From Granulicella arctica (GTDB lineage: Bacteria; Acidobacteriota; Terriglobia; Terriglobales; Acidobacteriaceae), in NCBI RefSeq assembly GCF_025685605.1, contig NZ_JAGTUT010000001.1, forward strand, positions 3,162,001 through 3,226,000: 64,000 nucleotides of DNA, read 5' to 3'. This document shows positions 35,574-44,032 of this stretch, one piece after another; within the stretch, counting starts at the first letter, position 1; each line of letters opens with the position of its first letter. The translations under genes and the position numbers were made by a program. The notes under the pieces were generated by a model that was given only the letters and a program-made list of their open reading frames with translations, made no database searches and had not been told where the DNA came from.

Positions 35574-37231
35574 ATGCCGACCGGGTAAGGCTTTTCGTGA
35601 AGCTCCTGACCGGGATTGGCATTGCGCTCGAAGCGTCCCTGCAGAAGCGACAGCAGCCCCGTATACCAGTAGCCAAGGACGAACAGAAGAAGGAAGGGAA
35701 CCGTAAAGAAGTTTTCAGTCGAGATGGCGTACCAGACAGTCCCGGTAAAGTAACAGCCGATGGCCAGTTCGATCCATGGAACAATGCCGAGGCGCTTGCG
35801 ATACACCTTGGCCTGCGAGCGCTCGCCCTTCTTCTTCACAGAATACTTAGGCGTGCGCGCGAAGGCGGACTTGATGCCGAAGAGAGCTTCCAGCACCGCC
35901 TTCGTATTTGTAATTGTCAGGCCGACACCGAGCGCCATCAGGAAGGGAACGTAAAGAAAAGTCTTGTACCAGGTCTTCGGGAAAAGCTCTTTCTGGCTGA
36001 CCAGGTAGAACGTCGAGACGGACATGGTACTCGCCATGAAGAGCGGCAGATCGATCAGCAACATCTGCGCCAGACCCTGCCAGCTCCGAATGATCATGGC
36101 CGGCATCAGCAACGTGCTCAGGACAATCATCAGCGGATAACTGAGATTGGCGGTCAGGTGATACCAAGCCTCAAGCTTGGTATGCCACGGCATGTCGCTG
36201 CGCATCACGCGGGGCAGAATTTTGATACCCGTCTGGATCAGGCCCTTGGCCCAGCGCGCCTGCTGCGTCTTGAAGGCGGTCATCTCGATCGGGAGTTCAG
36301 CAGGGCATTCGACATCCTGCAGGTACTTGAACTTCCAGCCCACCATCTGGGCGCGATAGCTAAGGTCAGTGTCCTCGGTCAGAGTATCGTGCTGCCAGCC
36401 ACCAGCCTCTCCGATCGTCGTCCGTCGCCACATGCCTGCTGTCCCGTTGAAGTTGAAGAAGACGCCAGCACGCGAGCGGCCGCCATGCTCCAGCACAAAA
36501 TGCCCGTCCAGCAGGATAGCTTCTACCTGCGTCATGAAGGAGTAATTACGGTTCAGGTGCGTCCAGCGAGTCTGGACCATCCCGATCTGCGGCTCGGCAA
36601 AGTGCTGGATAACCTTCGTGATCCAGTCCGGCGGAGGAACGAAGTCCGCATCGAAGATAGCGACAAACTCGCCCTTCGCAACCTTGAGGCCTTCGTCCAG
36701 GGCTCCCGCCTTGTAGCCATAACGGTTGGTGCGATGCAGATAGACGATCGGTTGGGGAGCCATGCCCGGGAAGCCCTGGGCGTATCGCTCAACGATCTCG
36801 CGGGCCACCTCGACAGTCTCGTCCGTGGAGTCGTCAAGCACCTGGATCTCAAAGCGATCCCGCGGGTAATCCAGACGACAGATCGCTTCGATCAGGCGGT
36901 CGATCACGAACTGCTCATTAAAAATTGGCAGCTGAATGGTCACGAAGGGAAGCTGTCCCTCGGGAAACCGGGCCACCGGCTCATCCCATTTTGCCGCGTT
37001 CTTCTTGTTGCGAAAGTAGAGCCAGACCAACTGGTACCGGTGGATGCCGTAAAAGGCAAGGATCAGCATCACGATGAAGTAGGGAACTAAGAGGGCGGTG
37101 TCAAATGCGTTCCAGCGATAAAGATGCTCGAATGTGCGGTCGGCATAGTGCGTCTTCCAGTAGTGCCCAATGCCCTTTGGTGCGAGGAGCAGGGCGAGCG
37201 CGAACTGGGTGGATGAGGTGAAAGAAGACAG
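35570..37231 (-). CDS. Membrane glycosyltransferase family 2 (cellulose-synthase-like)
   Basis: 553 residues if the CTG at 37231 is the start. The GT-A core has VTIQLPIFNEQFVIDRLI, IQVLDDSTDET, FVAIFDADFVPP (DxD) and the QxxRW-type motif QQARWAKG, the marks of processive or lipid-glycosylating GT2 enzymes. Four to five membrane helices follow. The first GTG in frame (37072) lies within LLVPYFIVMLILAFYGIHRY, a membrane helix, and the 53 codons upstream are open and sensible (WNAFDTALLVPY). They contain no ATG, GTG or TTG; CTG 37231 has GGAG eight bases upstream. Likely products are glycolipids or a surface beta-glycan. Confidence 0.78.
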   Translation of the reverse strand: MSSFTSSTQFALALLLAPKGIGHYWKTHYADRTFEHLYRWNAFDTALLVPYFIVMLILAFYGIHRYQLVWLYFRNKKNAAKWDEPVARFPEGQLPFVTIQLPIFNEQFVIDRLIEAICRLDYPRDRFEIQVLDDSTDETVEVAREIVERYAQGFPGMAPQPIVYLHRTNRYGYKAGALDEGLKVAKGEFVAIFDADFVPPPDWITKVIQHFAEPQIGMVQTRWTHLNRNYSFMTQVEAILLDGHFVLEHGGRSRAGVFFNFNGTAGMWRRTTIGEAGGWQHDTLTEDTDLSYRAQMVGWKFKYLQDVECPAELPIEMTAFKTQQARWAKGLIQTGIKILPRVMRSDMPWHTKLEAWYHLTANLSYPLMIVLSTLLMPAMIIRSWQGLAQMLLIDLPLFMASTMSVSTFYLVSQKELFPKTWYKTFLYVPFLMALGVGLTITNTKAVLEALFGIKSAFARTPKYSVKKKGERSQAKVYRKRLGIVPWIELAIGCYFTGTVWYAISTENFFTVPFLLLFVLGYWYTGLLSLLQGRFERNANPGQELHEKPYPVGI

Positions 37232-37311
37232 GATTGCGGCTCCGTGCAGGTAGTGACGTGTCTGGTTGATTCTACGTTATAGGCGGTTGCGAGCGAGGGT
37301 AGGCCCCAGCG

Positions 37312-37685
37312 TCAGACGTATTGGGCCAGTTCGACAAGGTTGTTATCAGGATCGCGGAGATAGAGGGAGCGGATCTTCCCGGTAGCTCCGTCACGCTCGC
37401 CGGGACCTTCCTCAATCGATATATCAAGATGTGAAGTTCGATCGCCACTTGATCAAGCGGCGTATCTAAAATGAGGCAGAAATCTCCCGAGCCCGGGGTC
37501 GGTGGCTCAGCGTGCGGAGCGAATTCGTGCCCGCGTTCGTGAAGGTTGATCTTGTTCGGTCCAAAGTGGAGAGAGGTGCGGCCGTCTTTGTAGACGACCT
37601 TCATGCCGAGCCGGGCATAGAAAACCGACGTCTTCTCGATGCTGGCTACGGTCAGGACAAGGTGGTCGAGGCGGTTGAGGATCAT
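37312..37685 (-). pseudogene. VOC-family (glyoxalase-like) gene broken by a one-base frameshift
   Basis: The first part, RLDHLVLTVASIEKTSVFY to [18 protein letters not shown], is a normal VOC protein, including INLHERGHEF. In the same frame the rest is nonsense (to 37272). The neighbouring frame, from about 37430 to a TGA at 37312-37314, reads [19 protein letters not shown] and then [20 protein letters not shown], the standard VOC C-terminus. One base has been lost, or there is a sequence error. VOC proteins of this size are small metal-dependent dioxygenases, isomerases or resistance proteins; function here is unknown. It starts 21 bases after the MqnC-like gene. Confidence 0.82.
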
Positions 37686-37706
37686 GCCGGTTTGGATGCC
37701 GATTCG

Positions 37707-38633
37707 CTACCCGAGGAACATCGTCCGGTACACCGTATCGCGCTGCACAGGCTTCAGACTGGCTTCACGGATCACCCGCCGCAGGTCCTCTTCGGTCGTC
37801 CTGTCAGGAGTAAGAATCGTTTCAGTCGGCATCGTGGAGCCCACGTCATTCGCCCCAAACCGAATGGCCATCTGCAATACCTTCAGCCCCTGCGTAGCCC
37901 AGTCAGCCTGAAGATTCGGGATGGTATCCAGGACGATCCGAGCGATCGACAGCGTGCGCAGGTACTCGACGGCGGTAGCCTCTTCGAAGCCCCGTATGCC
38001 CGCGGCAGCAGGCTGGAACGCAACAGGAATGAAGGCAATAAAACCGTTCGTCTCCTGTTGCAGATCGTTGAGAGCTTCCAGATGGTTGATGCGGTGTTCA
38101 ACCGTCTCGCCTGCGCCGAACAGCATGGCCGCAGTCGAGGGCATGCCAAGCCGATGAGCTTCGCGATGTACGGCGAGCCACTCTACCGGGGTACAGCGCG
38201 TACCTGTAGCCACAGCCTCATCAAGAATGCCCGCATCGGCACCGGTCAACGACTGCAAGCCTGCTGTCTGGAGTCGAACCAGCGCATCGCGAAGGGTCAA
38301 ATTCTCCTGAAAAGCAAGGGCGACGATCTGGGTGGCGGAAAGCCCATGGCGCCAAAGAGCGGGCTGCCGGGTGCGAAGAGTAGCTAAAAGACTCTCCCAC
38401 GCAGCAAGCGTAGGCAGGTCGCCGTGAAGGTTGAGACCGGTGACGTTCAAATCCACGGCTTCCTTCACCTTGCCGTCGAGATCTTCGGCCGTACAACAGA
38501 GAGTACGATCAATGACGTAGCTGACGACGCCCTCAGGATGAAGGCGGCGGCGAACCGCGTCCGCCTCCATGCCGATCCCGATAAGATCGTCGCTGCGGCT
38601 TGCGTCCAGGGCTTGCTGGCGGGTAATTCCCAT
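37707..38633 (-). CDS. MqnC-like protein lacking the radical-SAM cysteine motif
   Basis: 308 residues clearly related to dehypoxanthine futalosine cyclase (MqnC) of the futalosine menaquinone pathway. Shared segments include LHPEGVVSYVIDR, HREAHRLGMPSTAAMLFGAGET, HRINHLEALNDLQQETNGF and TLSIARIVLDTIPNLQADW. In MqnC, VSYVIDR is followed by the CxxxCxxC cluster ligands; here it runs straight on as TLCCTAEDLDGKVKEAVD, so the roughly 20-residue Fe-S loop is gone. The TIM-barrel body is intact and in frame, so it is a decayed or repurposed paralogue, not a frameshift. It may bind a nucleoside-like ligand; it cannot do radical SAM chemistry by the usual mechanism. Confidence 0.8.
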   Translation of the reverse strand: MGITRQQALDASRSDDLIGIGMEADAVRRRLHPEGVVSYVIDRTLCCTAEDLDGKVKEAVDLNVTGLNLHGDLPTLAAWESLLATLRTRQPALWRHGLSATQIVALAFQENLTLRDALVRLQTAGLQSLTGADAGILDEAVATGTRCTPVEWLAVHREAHRLGMPSTAAMLFGAGETVEHRINHLEALNDLQQETNGFIAFIPVAFQPAAAGIRGFEEATAVEYLRTLSIARIVLDTIPNLQADWATQGLKVLQMAIRFGANDVGSTMPTETILTPDRTTEEDLRRVIREASLKPVQRDTVYRTMFLG

Positions 38634-38698
38634 TGCTTCAGTTTACGCCGAGTCTGGATCGACGGAGATAAGACCAGCTTCGCCCTCAACAACGTTTC

Positions 38699-39091
38699 TT
38701 AGTGAGGACGCAGCACAAGCGTAATCAAAATAGCGAACGCAGCCAGCAGGAGCAGCACACCCGTCTTGATCCAAAGCCCGAGGCTCGCTAACTGCTTCTC
38801 AAGCAGAGCAATCCGGTAGGTCTCACCCTCAACGGCAACACGGTTCTGTTTCACTTCATCAGCGATCGCCGCAAGCTGAGTCCCCTGATCCTGAAGCTGC
38901 CGGTACATACCGGCATGCGCCGCAGTCACCTCGCCCAGATCGGCGCGGACATGCTCAGCCATCGCCGTAATGGCGGTCTCATTCGCCTTTTCGCTGGCGG
39001 ACTTCGAAGCAAAAAACTTGTCCGCCATCGGAATCAGGCGGGAGACGTGAGGGAGCAGTTCGACGAGTTGAGCGAAGACCTTGGGCCACAT
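38699..39091 (-). CDS. Small coiled-coil protein with a C-terminal membrane anchor
   Basis: 130 residues from the ATG at 39091. The middle is helical and coiled-coil-like (AMAEHVRADLGEVTAAHAGMYRQLQDQ), and LGLWIKTGVLLLLAAFAILITLVL is a single C-terminal membrane helix, so it is probably tail-anchored in the inner membrane. No family recognised. It lies between the MqnC-like gene and the VKOR gene, in the same direction and 25 bases after VKOR. Confidence 0.6.
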   Translation of the reverse strand: MWPKVFAQLVELLPHVSRLIPMADKFFASKSASEKANETAITAMAEHVRADLGEVTAAHAGMYRQLQDQGTQLAAIADEVKQNRVAVEGETYRIALLEKQLASLGLWIKTGVLLLLAAFAILITLVLRPH

Positions 39092-39116
39092 GGTCCCTAT
39101 GGTAGCGGATGTTGGT

Positions 39117-39638
39117 CTAGTGCCAGGTGTTGACGATCGCCTTGGAGTCATCCTTGAGGTCGGTAACCAGCATCGTGCGATCAAGTGGACCACCACGCAG
39201 ACTCTGCCGCCAGCGAACAAAGATCGTCACGGCAGTAAGCAGCAGGATGGTGGCAACGATGCACTGCGACCACAGGCAGTAGATGCACCACTTCTGCAAG
39301 ACATAGGCCTCAAGATAGCTCAGGAACGCAGCCGCCATAAACCCGAACTCAGCAAGATGCAGCAGCATCCAGTAACGTCCGAACAAAGCCACAATCGCCA
39401 TCAGGCCATAGCCCGCAATCCCGATAATCGCGATGGGAATGTGACCCTTCGCGTTAGCATCCTCGTCAAACGTGCGAGGCGGGAAGACCGCAAACCGGCT
39501 GTGATTCACCGCGCCGCAGTCGAACTTCTCCGTAACGGCGCACGGTGGCGCGTCGCCGGGGGCCTGGTTGTGGACGCGGAGCGCGAGGACGGAGACCCAG
39601 AGGCCGGCAACAGCAAGGAGCGCGAGCAGAAACTTCAT
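39117..39638 (-). CDS. Vitamin K epoxide reductase (VKOR) family protein
   Basis: 173 residues from the ATG at 39638, which has AGGGAG just upstream. Four membrane helices; the first loop has two cysteines (CAVTEKFDCG), and the last helices carry the active-site CIYC followed by LWSQC. This is the bacterial VKOR pattern, in which quinone-linked oxidation drives disulfide formation in periplasmic proteins, replacing DsbB. No thioredoxin-like partner is fused or adjacent. It is divergent from the phosphoesterase at 39702, 63 bases apart. Confidence 0.85.
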   Translation of the reverse strand: MKFLLALLAVAGLWVSVLALRVHNQAPGDAPPCAVTEKFDCGAVNHSRFAVFPPRTFDEDANAKGHIPIAIIGIAGYGLMAIVALFGRYWMLLHLAEFGFMAAAFLSYLEAYVLQKWCIYCLWSQCIVATILLLTAVTIFVRWRQSLRGGPLDRTMLVTDLKDDSKAIVNTWH

Positions 39639-39701
39639 ACTCCCTATCTTAATAGAAATCCGCGTCATCGCGATGCAACCTGCGGGCGGTATTCTGACTG
39701 C

Positions 39702-40646
39702 ATGAACATGCTCGATCGTCGCCACTTTCTCTCGCTGCTCGGTGCCGCAGGAGTCTCCGCCGCTCTGCCGAAGGCCACCTTTGCCGCTCCCGCTATCGAG
39801 CCGTTCACCTTCCTCTTCATTACCGATACCCACCTGCAGCCGGAGCTTGACGCCGCCAAAGGCACGGACATGGCGTTCAAGAAGGCGCGCGGCATCAAGG
39901 CCGACTTCGCCATCCAGGGCGGCGACCATGTCTTCGATTCGCTGGGCGTCTCCAAAGCCAAAGCCTCGTCCCTCTACGATCTCTACGGTAAAACCGAGCA
40001 GGATCTCGGCATGAAGCTCCACCACACCATCGGGAACCACGACGTCCTCGGCGTTTACCCAGCCAGCGGCATGGCCCCCACAGACCCGCTCTACGGCAAG
40101 AAGCTGTTCGAAGAGCGCTTCGGCAAGACATACTACAGCTTCGACCACAAAGGCGTTCACTTCGTCGTGCTCGACTCCATCGGCATCACGAAGGATCGCG
40201 CCTACGAGGGCCGCGTAGACGAGGACCAGTTGTTATGGCTCTCGAAGGATTTGAACGCACTTCCCGCAGGCACACCAATCATCGTGTCCGTCCACATCCC
40301 GCTGGTCACGGCGTTTCTCTCGTATGTGCCCGAGGTCCCGGTAGCCCCGAACGCTCCCCCAACCGCCACACACCACGGCCTGAGCGTCGCCAATTCAAGT
40401 GACGTCATCGACCTCTTCGCCGCGCACAACGTCATCGGCGTGCTGCAAGGCCACACCCACATCAACGAGCGCGTCGAGTGGCGCGGCGTTCCCTACATCA
40501 CCAGTGGCGCAGTCTGCGGAAACTGGTGGCACGGCACACGCATGGGCACGCCAGAGGGCTTCACCGTGGCATCCGTAGCCAACGGACGGCTGACCACGCG
40601 CTACGAGACCTACGGCTTCCAGACAGTAGCCCCGCAGAATACCTGA
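39702..40646 (+). CDS. Metallophosphoesterase with Tat signal
   Basis: 314 residues. The N-terminus MLDRRHFLSLLGAAGVSAAL is a Tat signal peptide (RRHFL), so it is folded before export. Calcineurin-like metal motifs are ITDTHLQ (D-x-H), GGDHVFD (GD), TIGNHDV (GNH[DE]), SVHIPL (H) and LQGHTHINE (GHTH). The enzyme should hydrolyse phosphate esters in the periplasm; the substrate is unknown. ATG at 39702 or 39708 may be the start. The open frame to the left (39081) is the antisense of VKOR and is not coding. Confidence 0.88.
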   Translation: MNMLDRRHFLSLLGAAGVSAALPKATFAAPAIEPFTFLFITDTHLQPELDAAKGTDMAFKKARGIKADFAIQGGDHVFDSLGVSKAKASSLYDLYGKTEQDLGMKLHHTIGNHDVLGVYPASGMAPTDPLYGKKLFEERFGKTYYSFDHKGVHFVVLDSIGITKDRAYEGRVDEDQLLWLSKDLNALPAGTPIIVSVHIPLVTAFLSYVPEVPVAPNAPPTATHHGLSVANSSDVIDLFAAHNVIGVLQGHTHINERVEWRGVPYITSGAVCGNWWHGTRMGTPEGFTVASVANGRLTTRYETYGFQTVAPQNT

Positions 40647-40791
40647 GGCCTCGATGGCAACGTCTGCGGGAGCCTGGAAGAAATCACTTGACCTGCGTAT
40701 GCGCTGAGGTATGCTGATGCCACTTGCGAACGGTGCATTCCGTGGGCCTGGCACTCGTCCGACGCAAATCCCAGCAGCACAAGGAACTTCC

Positions 40792-41304
40792 ATGAGTGAC
40801 CCGATCCCACCACAGCAGCCCTACACCCCGCCCTACACGAACACGCCCTACACCGACATCCCGAACGCTGGCCCCGCCGGGTACCCTCCACCACAGGGAT
40901 ACGCTCCACAGGGTGGGTACCCGCCGCCCGCCGGTTACCCTCCGGCGGCCGCATCCTCAGGCCTTTCGACCAATAGCGCCGCCGCACTGGCGTACGTCAC
41001 CATCATCCCGGCGATCGTCTTCCTCGTCCTCGAGCCCTACAACAAGATTCCGCTGGTACGCTTCCACGCAATCCAGTGCCTGGCGCTCACAGCAGTATGG
41101 GTCGGCCTGCAGATCTGCCTCACGATTCTCGCTATCATCCTGCACGTCATTCCGCTCATCGGCATGCTCATCGGCCTCGTCCACCTCGCAGTCGGTCTCG
41201 CCATGTTCATTGGCTGGCTCGCTTGCATCATCAAGGCGAGCAAGGGCGAGTGGTTCAAGCTGCCAGTGATCGGCGACTTCGCACTCAAGCAGGCCCAGAG
41301 CTAG
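40792..41304 (+). CDS. DUF4870 membrane protein with Pro/Tyr/Gly-rich N-terminus
   Basis: 170 residues from the ATG at 40792 (AAGGA eight bases upstream). The first 55 residues are a PPxGY-type low-complexity tail (YPPPQGYAPQGGYPPPAGY). Three membrane helices follow (LAYVTIIPAIVFLVLEPY, IQCLALTAVWVGLQICLTILAI, LIGLVHLAVGLAMFIGWLACII), with RFHAIQCLALTAVW being the DUF4870/TIC20-like signature. Function unknown. It converges on the DNA methyltransferase. Confidence 0.8.
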   Translation: MSDPIPPQQPYTPPYTNTPYTDIPNAGPAGYPPPQGYAPQGGYPPPAGYPPAAASSGLSTNSAAALAYVTIIPAIVFLVLEPYNKIPLVRFHAIQCLALTAVWVGLQICLTILAIILHVIPLIGMLIGLVHLAVGLAMFIGWLACIIKASKGEWFKLPVIGDFALKQAQS

Positions 41305-41335
41305 GCTCTCTTCAGAGACACGAACGCACGGGTGC

Positions 41336-41361
41336 CCCATCTCCCGATTTTGGGAGGTGGG
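41336..41361. terminator. Hairpin between the DUF4870 and methyltransferase genes
   Basis: CCCATCTCCC (41336-41345) and GGGAGGTGGG (41352-41361) pair over ten bases (one G-U) around GATTTT. It lies between two convergent stop codons and may act on both. No long T-run. Confidence 0.5.
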
Positions 41362-41395
41362 AATGTACCAAGCTCCCTGCAGCCCTTGCTTTCCG

Positions 41396-42280
41396 TCATT
41401 TCCGAAGGGACCCTGCGTCCGCCTTGCGCTTCACAGCCTTCCGCCGATGCTTCGTCTTCTTCGGAGCGAACCGCTCCAGCCGACCCTCCATCACCGCAAC
41501 GGCCTCCGCGCTTTCATCCACAAGGATGAAGGCGCGGTCGTTCTTCGCCGCTGCCTCCCCCGTCGTCCCGCTCCCCGCAAAAAAGTCGAGAACCGTCTCC
41601 CCCGGGTGCGAGTGGACGCGAACAATACGCTGCAGAATGCCCAGCGGCTTCTGCGTCGCGTAGCCGGTCTTCTCCTTGCCCGTAGGCGAAACGATCGTGT
41701 GCCACCAGACATCCGTCGGCGTTTTACCCCGCTTCGCCTTCACGGGACCAACCAGGCCCGGAGCCATATACGGAATGCGGTCCGTACCGTGGAGATTGAA
41801 GGTATAGTTCTCCGGCTGCCGCGTATACCAGAGGATATTGTCGTGCTTGGCCGGCCAGCGCTTCGTAGAGCGAGCCCCATAGTCATACGCCCAGATAATC
41901 TCGTTCTGGAAGCAGTCGCGACCGAAGATCTCATCCAGCATCACCTTGCAGTAATGCACCTCACGATAGTCGATATGAAAGAACAAACTACCGGTCGCCG
42001 AGAGAACCCGGTGAGCCTCGACAAGGCGCGGCCGAAGGAAGCCAAGGAAGTCGTCGAAGGCATCTATATACCCGGCACCGGAGATCTCGCTGCGTTCCGT
42101 CCGATACCGGTGGCCGCCAAAGCCAGTGCGATCCCCCGCTTCATCCCGAATCGTCTTGATCGCGGGACGCACCTGCCGCCGACCGGTGTTGAACGGCGGA
42201 TCGACATAGATCAGTGGGATGGACGCGGTCGGCAGGTCCCGCAGCACGGCGAGATTGTCACCATGGATGATCCGATTCAT
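41396..42280 (-). CDS. DNA methyltransferase, beta class (N6-adenine or N4-cytosine)
   Basis: 294 residues from the ATG at 42280. The catalytic motif DPPF is at residues 27-30 (IYVDPPFNTG) and the SAM-binding motif DFFAGSGTTGEAA near residue 245, so the order is catalytic then SAM, which defines the beta class. TGYATQKPLGILQRIV is the conserved motif before it. No restriction endonuclease or specificity gene is near, so it is an orphan methyltransferase, perhaps regulatory. The C-terminal 25 residues are very basic (KKTKHRRKAVKRK). It is divergent from the PP2C gene, 118 bases apart. Confidence 0.87.
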   Translation of the reverse strand: MNRIIHGDNLAVLRDLPTASIPLIYVDPPFNTGRRQVRPAIKTIRDEAGDRTGFGGHRYRTERSEISGAGYIDAFDDFLGFLRPRLVEAHRVLSATGSLFFHIDYREVHYCKVMLDEIFGRDCFQNEIIWAYDYGARSTKRWPAKHDNILWYTRQPENYTFNLHGTDRIPYMAPGLVGPVKAKRGKTPTDVWWHTIVSPTGKEKTGYATQKPLGILQRIVRVHSHPGETVLDFFAGSGTTGEAAAKNDRAFILVDESAEAVAVMEGRLERFAPKKTKHRRKAVKRKADAGSLRK

Positions 42281-42397
42281 AGGCGCGGCACAACGTTCGC
42301 CGCCCGCAATAGAGCTTGAGGATGCATGCCAGCAATCATCGCACTCCTCTTGGCTCGGTGAGACGTGTATTGTGAATCTCGGAGCAACTTGAGCACT

Positions 42398-43165
42398 ATG
42401 CCAGCAGGTCAAATGTTTCCGGGTTTCAACTTCGCCATGCTTTCGAGTGTAGGCCGCGTCCGCAGCGGCAACGAGGACTACTGTGCAGCGGTCCCAGACC
42501 GAGGCCTCTTCATCGTCTGCGATGGCATGGGCGGCGCGGCAGCAGGTGAGGTCGCCAGCGAACTGGCAGCCAACACCTTTCTCACGCAGATGCAGGCAGC
42601 CCTCCCCATCCCGGATACAACCGAGCACCTCCTGAACTCGTCCGTCCAGGCGGCGAACAAAGCCGTGCATGAGCACGCGTCCGCGAGTCCGGGCATGAAG
42701 GGTATGGGCACGACCCTGGTAGCCCTTCAATTGGAACCCGCAGCAGAAGGGAAGCCGAGAACGCTCTGGCTCGCGCACGTAGGGGATAGCCGGTGCTACC
42801 GCCTCCGTGCCGGAGACCTAACCCCCATGACGCTCGATCACTCCCTCGTTCAGGAGCAGATGACCGCAGGCCAGCTCACGCCGGAGCAAGCGGAGCGGTC
42901 CCCGATGCGCAACATCATCACCCGCGCCATCGGCTCAGGCCCCCGCGTCGAGCCCGAGGTACAGGAGCTGACCCCCGAGACCGGCGACCTCTACCTTCTC
43001 GGCTCAGACGGCCTTACCCGGGACCTCTCAGACGAAGATCTCGCTGATCACCTCACCACCGCCGACGCTACTCTCGAGAGCATGTGCCAGTCCCTGATCG
43101 ACGCAGCAAACGCCGCAGGCGGCGGAGACAACATCACCGTCCTCCTCCTCCGCATCGAGGCCTAG
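42398..43165 (+). CDS. PP2C-type protein serine/threonine phosphatase
   Basis: 255 residues covering the whole PPM fold. Motifs in order are RSGNEDY, FIVCDGMGGAAAGE (metal Asp), GMGTTLVAL, LAHVGDSRCY, YLLGSDGLT and GGGDNITVLLL, with every metal-binding Asp present. It should remove phosphate from proteins phosphorylated by Hanks-type kinases; none is in the window. ATG at 42398 is preferred; GTG at 42365 would add 11 residues. Its last four bases overlap the end of the reverse gene that follows. Confidence 0.9.
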   Translation: MPAGQMFPGFNFAMLSSVGRVRSGNEDYCAAVPDRGLFIVCDGMGGAAAGEVASELAANTFLTQMQAALPIPDTTEHLLNSSVQAANKAVHEHASASPGMKGMGTTLVALQLEPAAEGKPRTLWLAHVGDSRCYRLRAGDLTPMTLDHSLVQEQMTAGQLTPEQAERSPMRNIITRAIGSGPRVEPEVQELTPETGDLYLLGSDGLTRDLSDEDLADHLTTADATLESMCQSLIDAANAAGGGDNITVLLLRIEA

Positions 43166-43932
43166 ACACTCCGTCTGCCGCGTTCGCCGTTGCTGACCAT
43201 GCCCGCTATGGCAAACGAACATCCGCTCATCGCGAGCGCCACCAGCAGGCTTGTCCATTCGTCACTGTTACGGTGTGCTGCGGCGACGCGCGGTCCGTGG
43301 AGCATCACAACCCACAGTAGAAACATCGCTCCCAACGAGGTCGCCGCCCACCCTGCATAGACTTTGCTGGCGATTGCAAGAGCCGCAGCCAGAAACGCGA
43401 TCCCGACGAAATAGGCCCAGAAGAGATGAGCAGGCATCCAGGCTGGTATAAGCCCGGCGACAAAGGGGCCATAGAGGAGGTGCTGTACACCAAAAACCGC
43501 GAGCGACATCGCGAACAGAGATCGTCCCAAGTAAAGCAGCAGTGTCCACTTCCTCGCGCCCCCAGGGCGACAGAGCGACTGGGCGAGCACACATCCGGTG
43601 CCTGCGATGGCAAAGAGTTCGAAGGCCCCGGTCCACGGATCCGGAGCACGCGGACTGGCAACGATCTTCGGCAGGTAGTAAGCGACGCCTCGCGCAAACG
43701 GCACCAGTGCCAGCAGAAGTGCCGCAGCACAGGATTGCCTTCCAGTCACCAGTCCCGCAGCAGCAACAATCAGAAGGATTCCGGCCACAGCAGCGAGGAG
43801 GTGATTCTCAGGCACCCACGGCGGCCCAAGTCCCGAACCAGTCTTGGCGTAGAGCAGGTGCTGCACGCCGAACGCAGCGATAGCAAGGGAGAGCAGAAGA
43901 CGACCGAGTGTAGTGAGATGTCTCATAGCCAT
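43162..43932 (-). CDS. Membrane protein with two tandem DoxX-like units
   Basis: 256 residues and about eight membrane helices. The sequence is an internal duplication: LLLSLAIAAFGVQHLLYAK with GPPWVP recurs as LFAMSLAVFGVQHLLYGP with IPAWMP about 135 residues later. DoxX-like proteins are four-helix membrane proteins of redox or unknown function. The gene converges on the phosphatase and overlaps it by four bases. No operon partner is seen. Confidence 0.72.
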   Translation of the reverse strand: MAMRHLTTLGRLLLSLAIAAFGVQHLLYAKTGSGLGPPWVPENHLLAAVAGILLIVAAAGLVTGRQSCAAALLLALVPFARGVAYYLPKIVASPRAPDPWTGAFELFAIAGTGCVLAQSLCRPGGARKWTLLLYLGRSLFAMSLAVFGVQHLLYGPFVAGLIPAWMPAHLFWAYFVGIAFLAAALAIASKVYAGWAATSLGAMFLLWVVMLHGPRVAAAHRNSDEWTSLLVALAMSGCSFAIAGMVSNGERGRRSV

Positions 43933-44032
43933 CGGTGGAAGAGCGCTTGATTGCTGATCTTTGTATCACGTTGCTCTACCAGCTGGGAATGGGACGCAAG
44001 CTAACTGGTACACTTCGGCTTCTTGAGGACCT

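Noticed and set aside
35597..37090. 497-codon + frame opposite the GT2 gene
   Set aside because: It is the mirror of a clear glycosyltransferase in a G+C-rich stretch and shows no family motifs.
39081..39701. + frame extending the phosphoesterase to 39081
   Set aside because: It is the antisense of VKOR; the Tat signal peptide starts at 39702.
41281..41663. + frame across the end of the methyltransferase
   Set aside because: It is antisense to the conserved FAGSGTT region of the methyltransferase.
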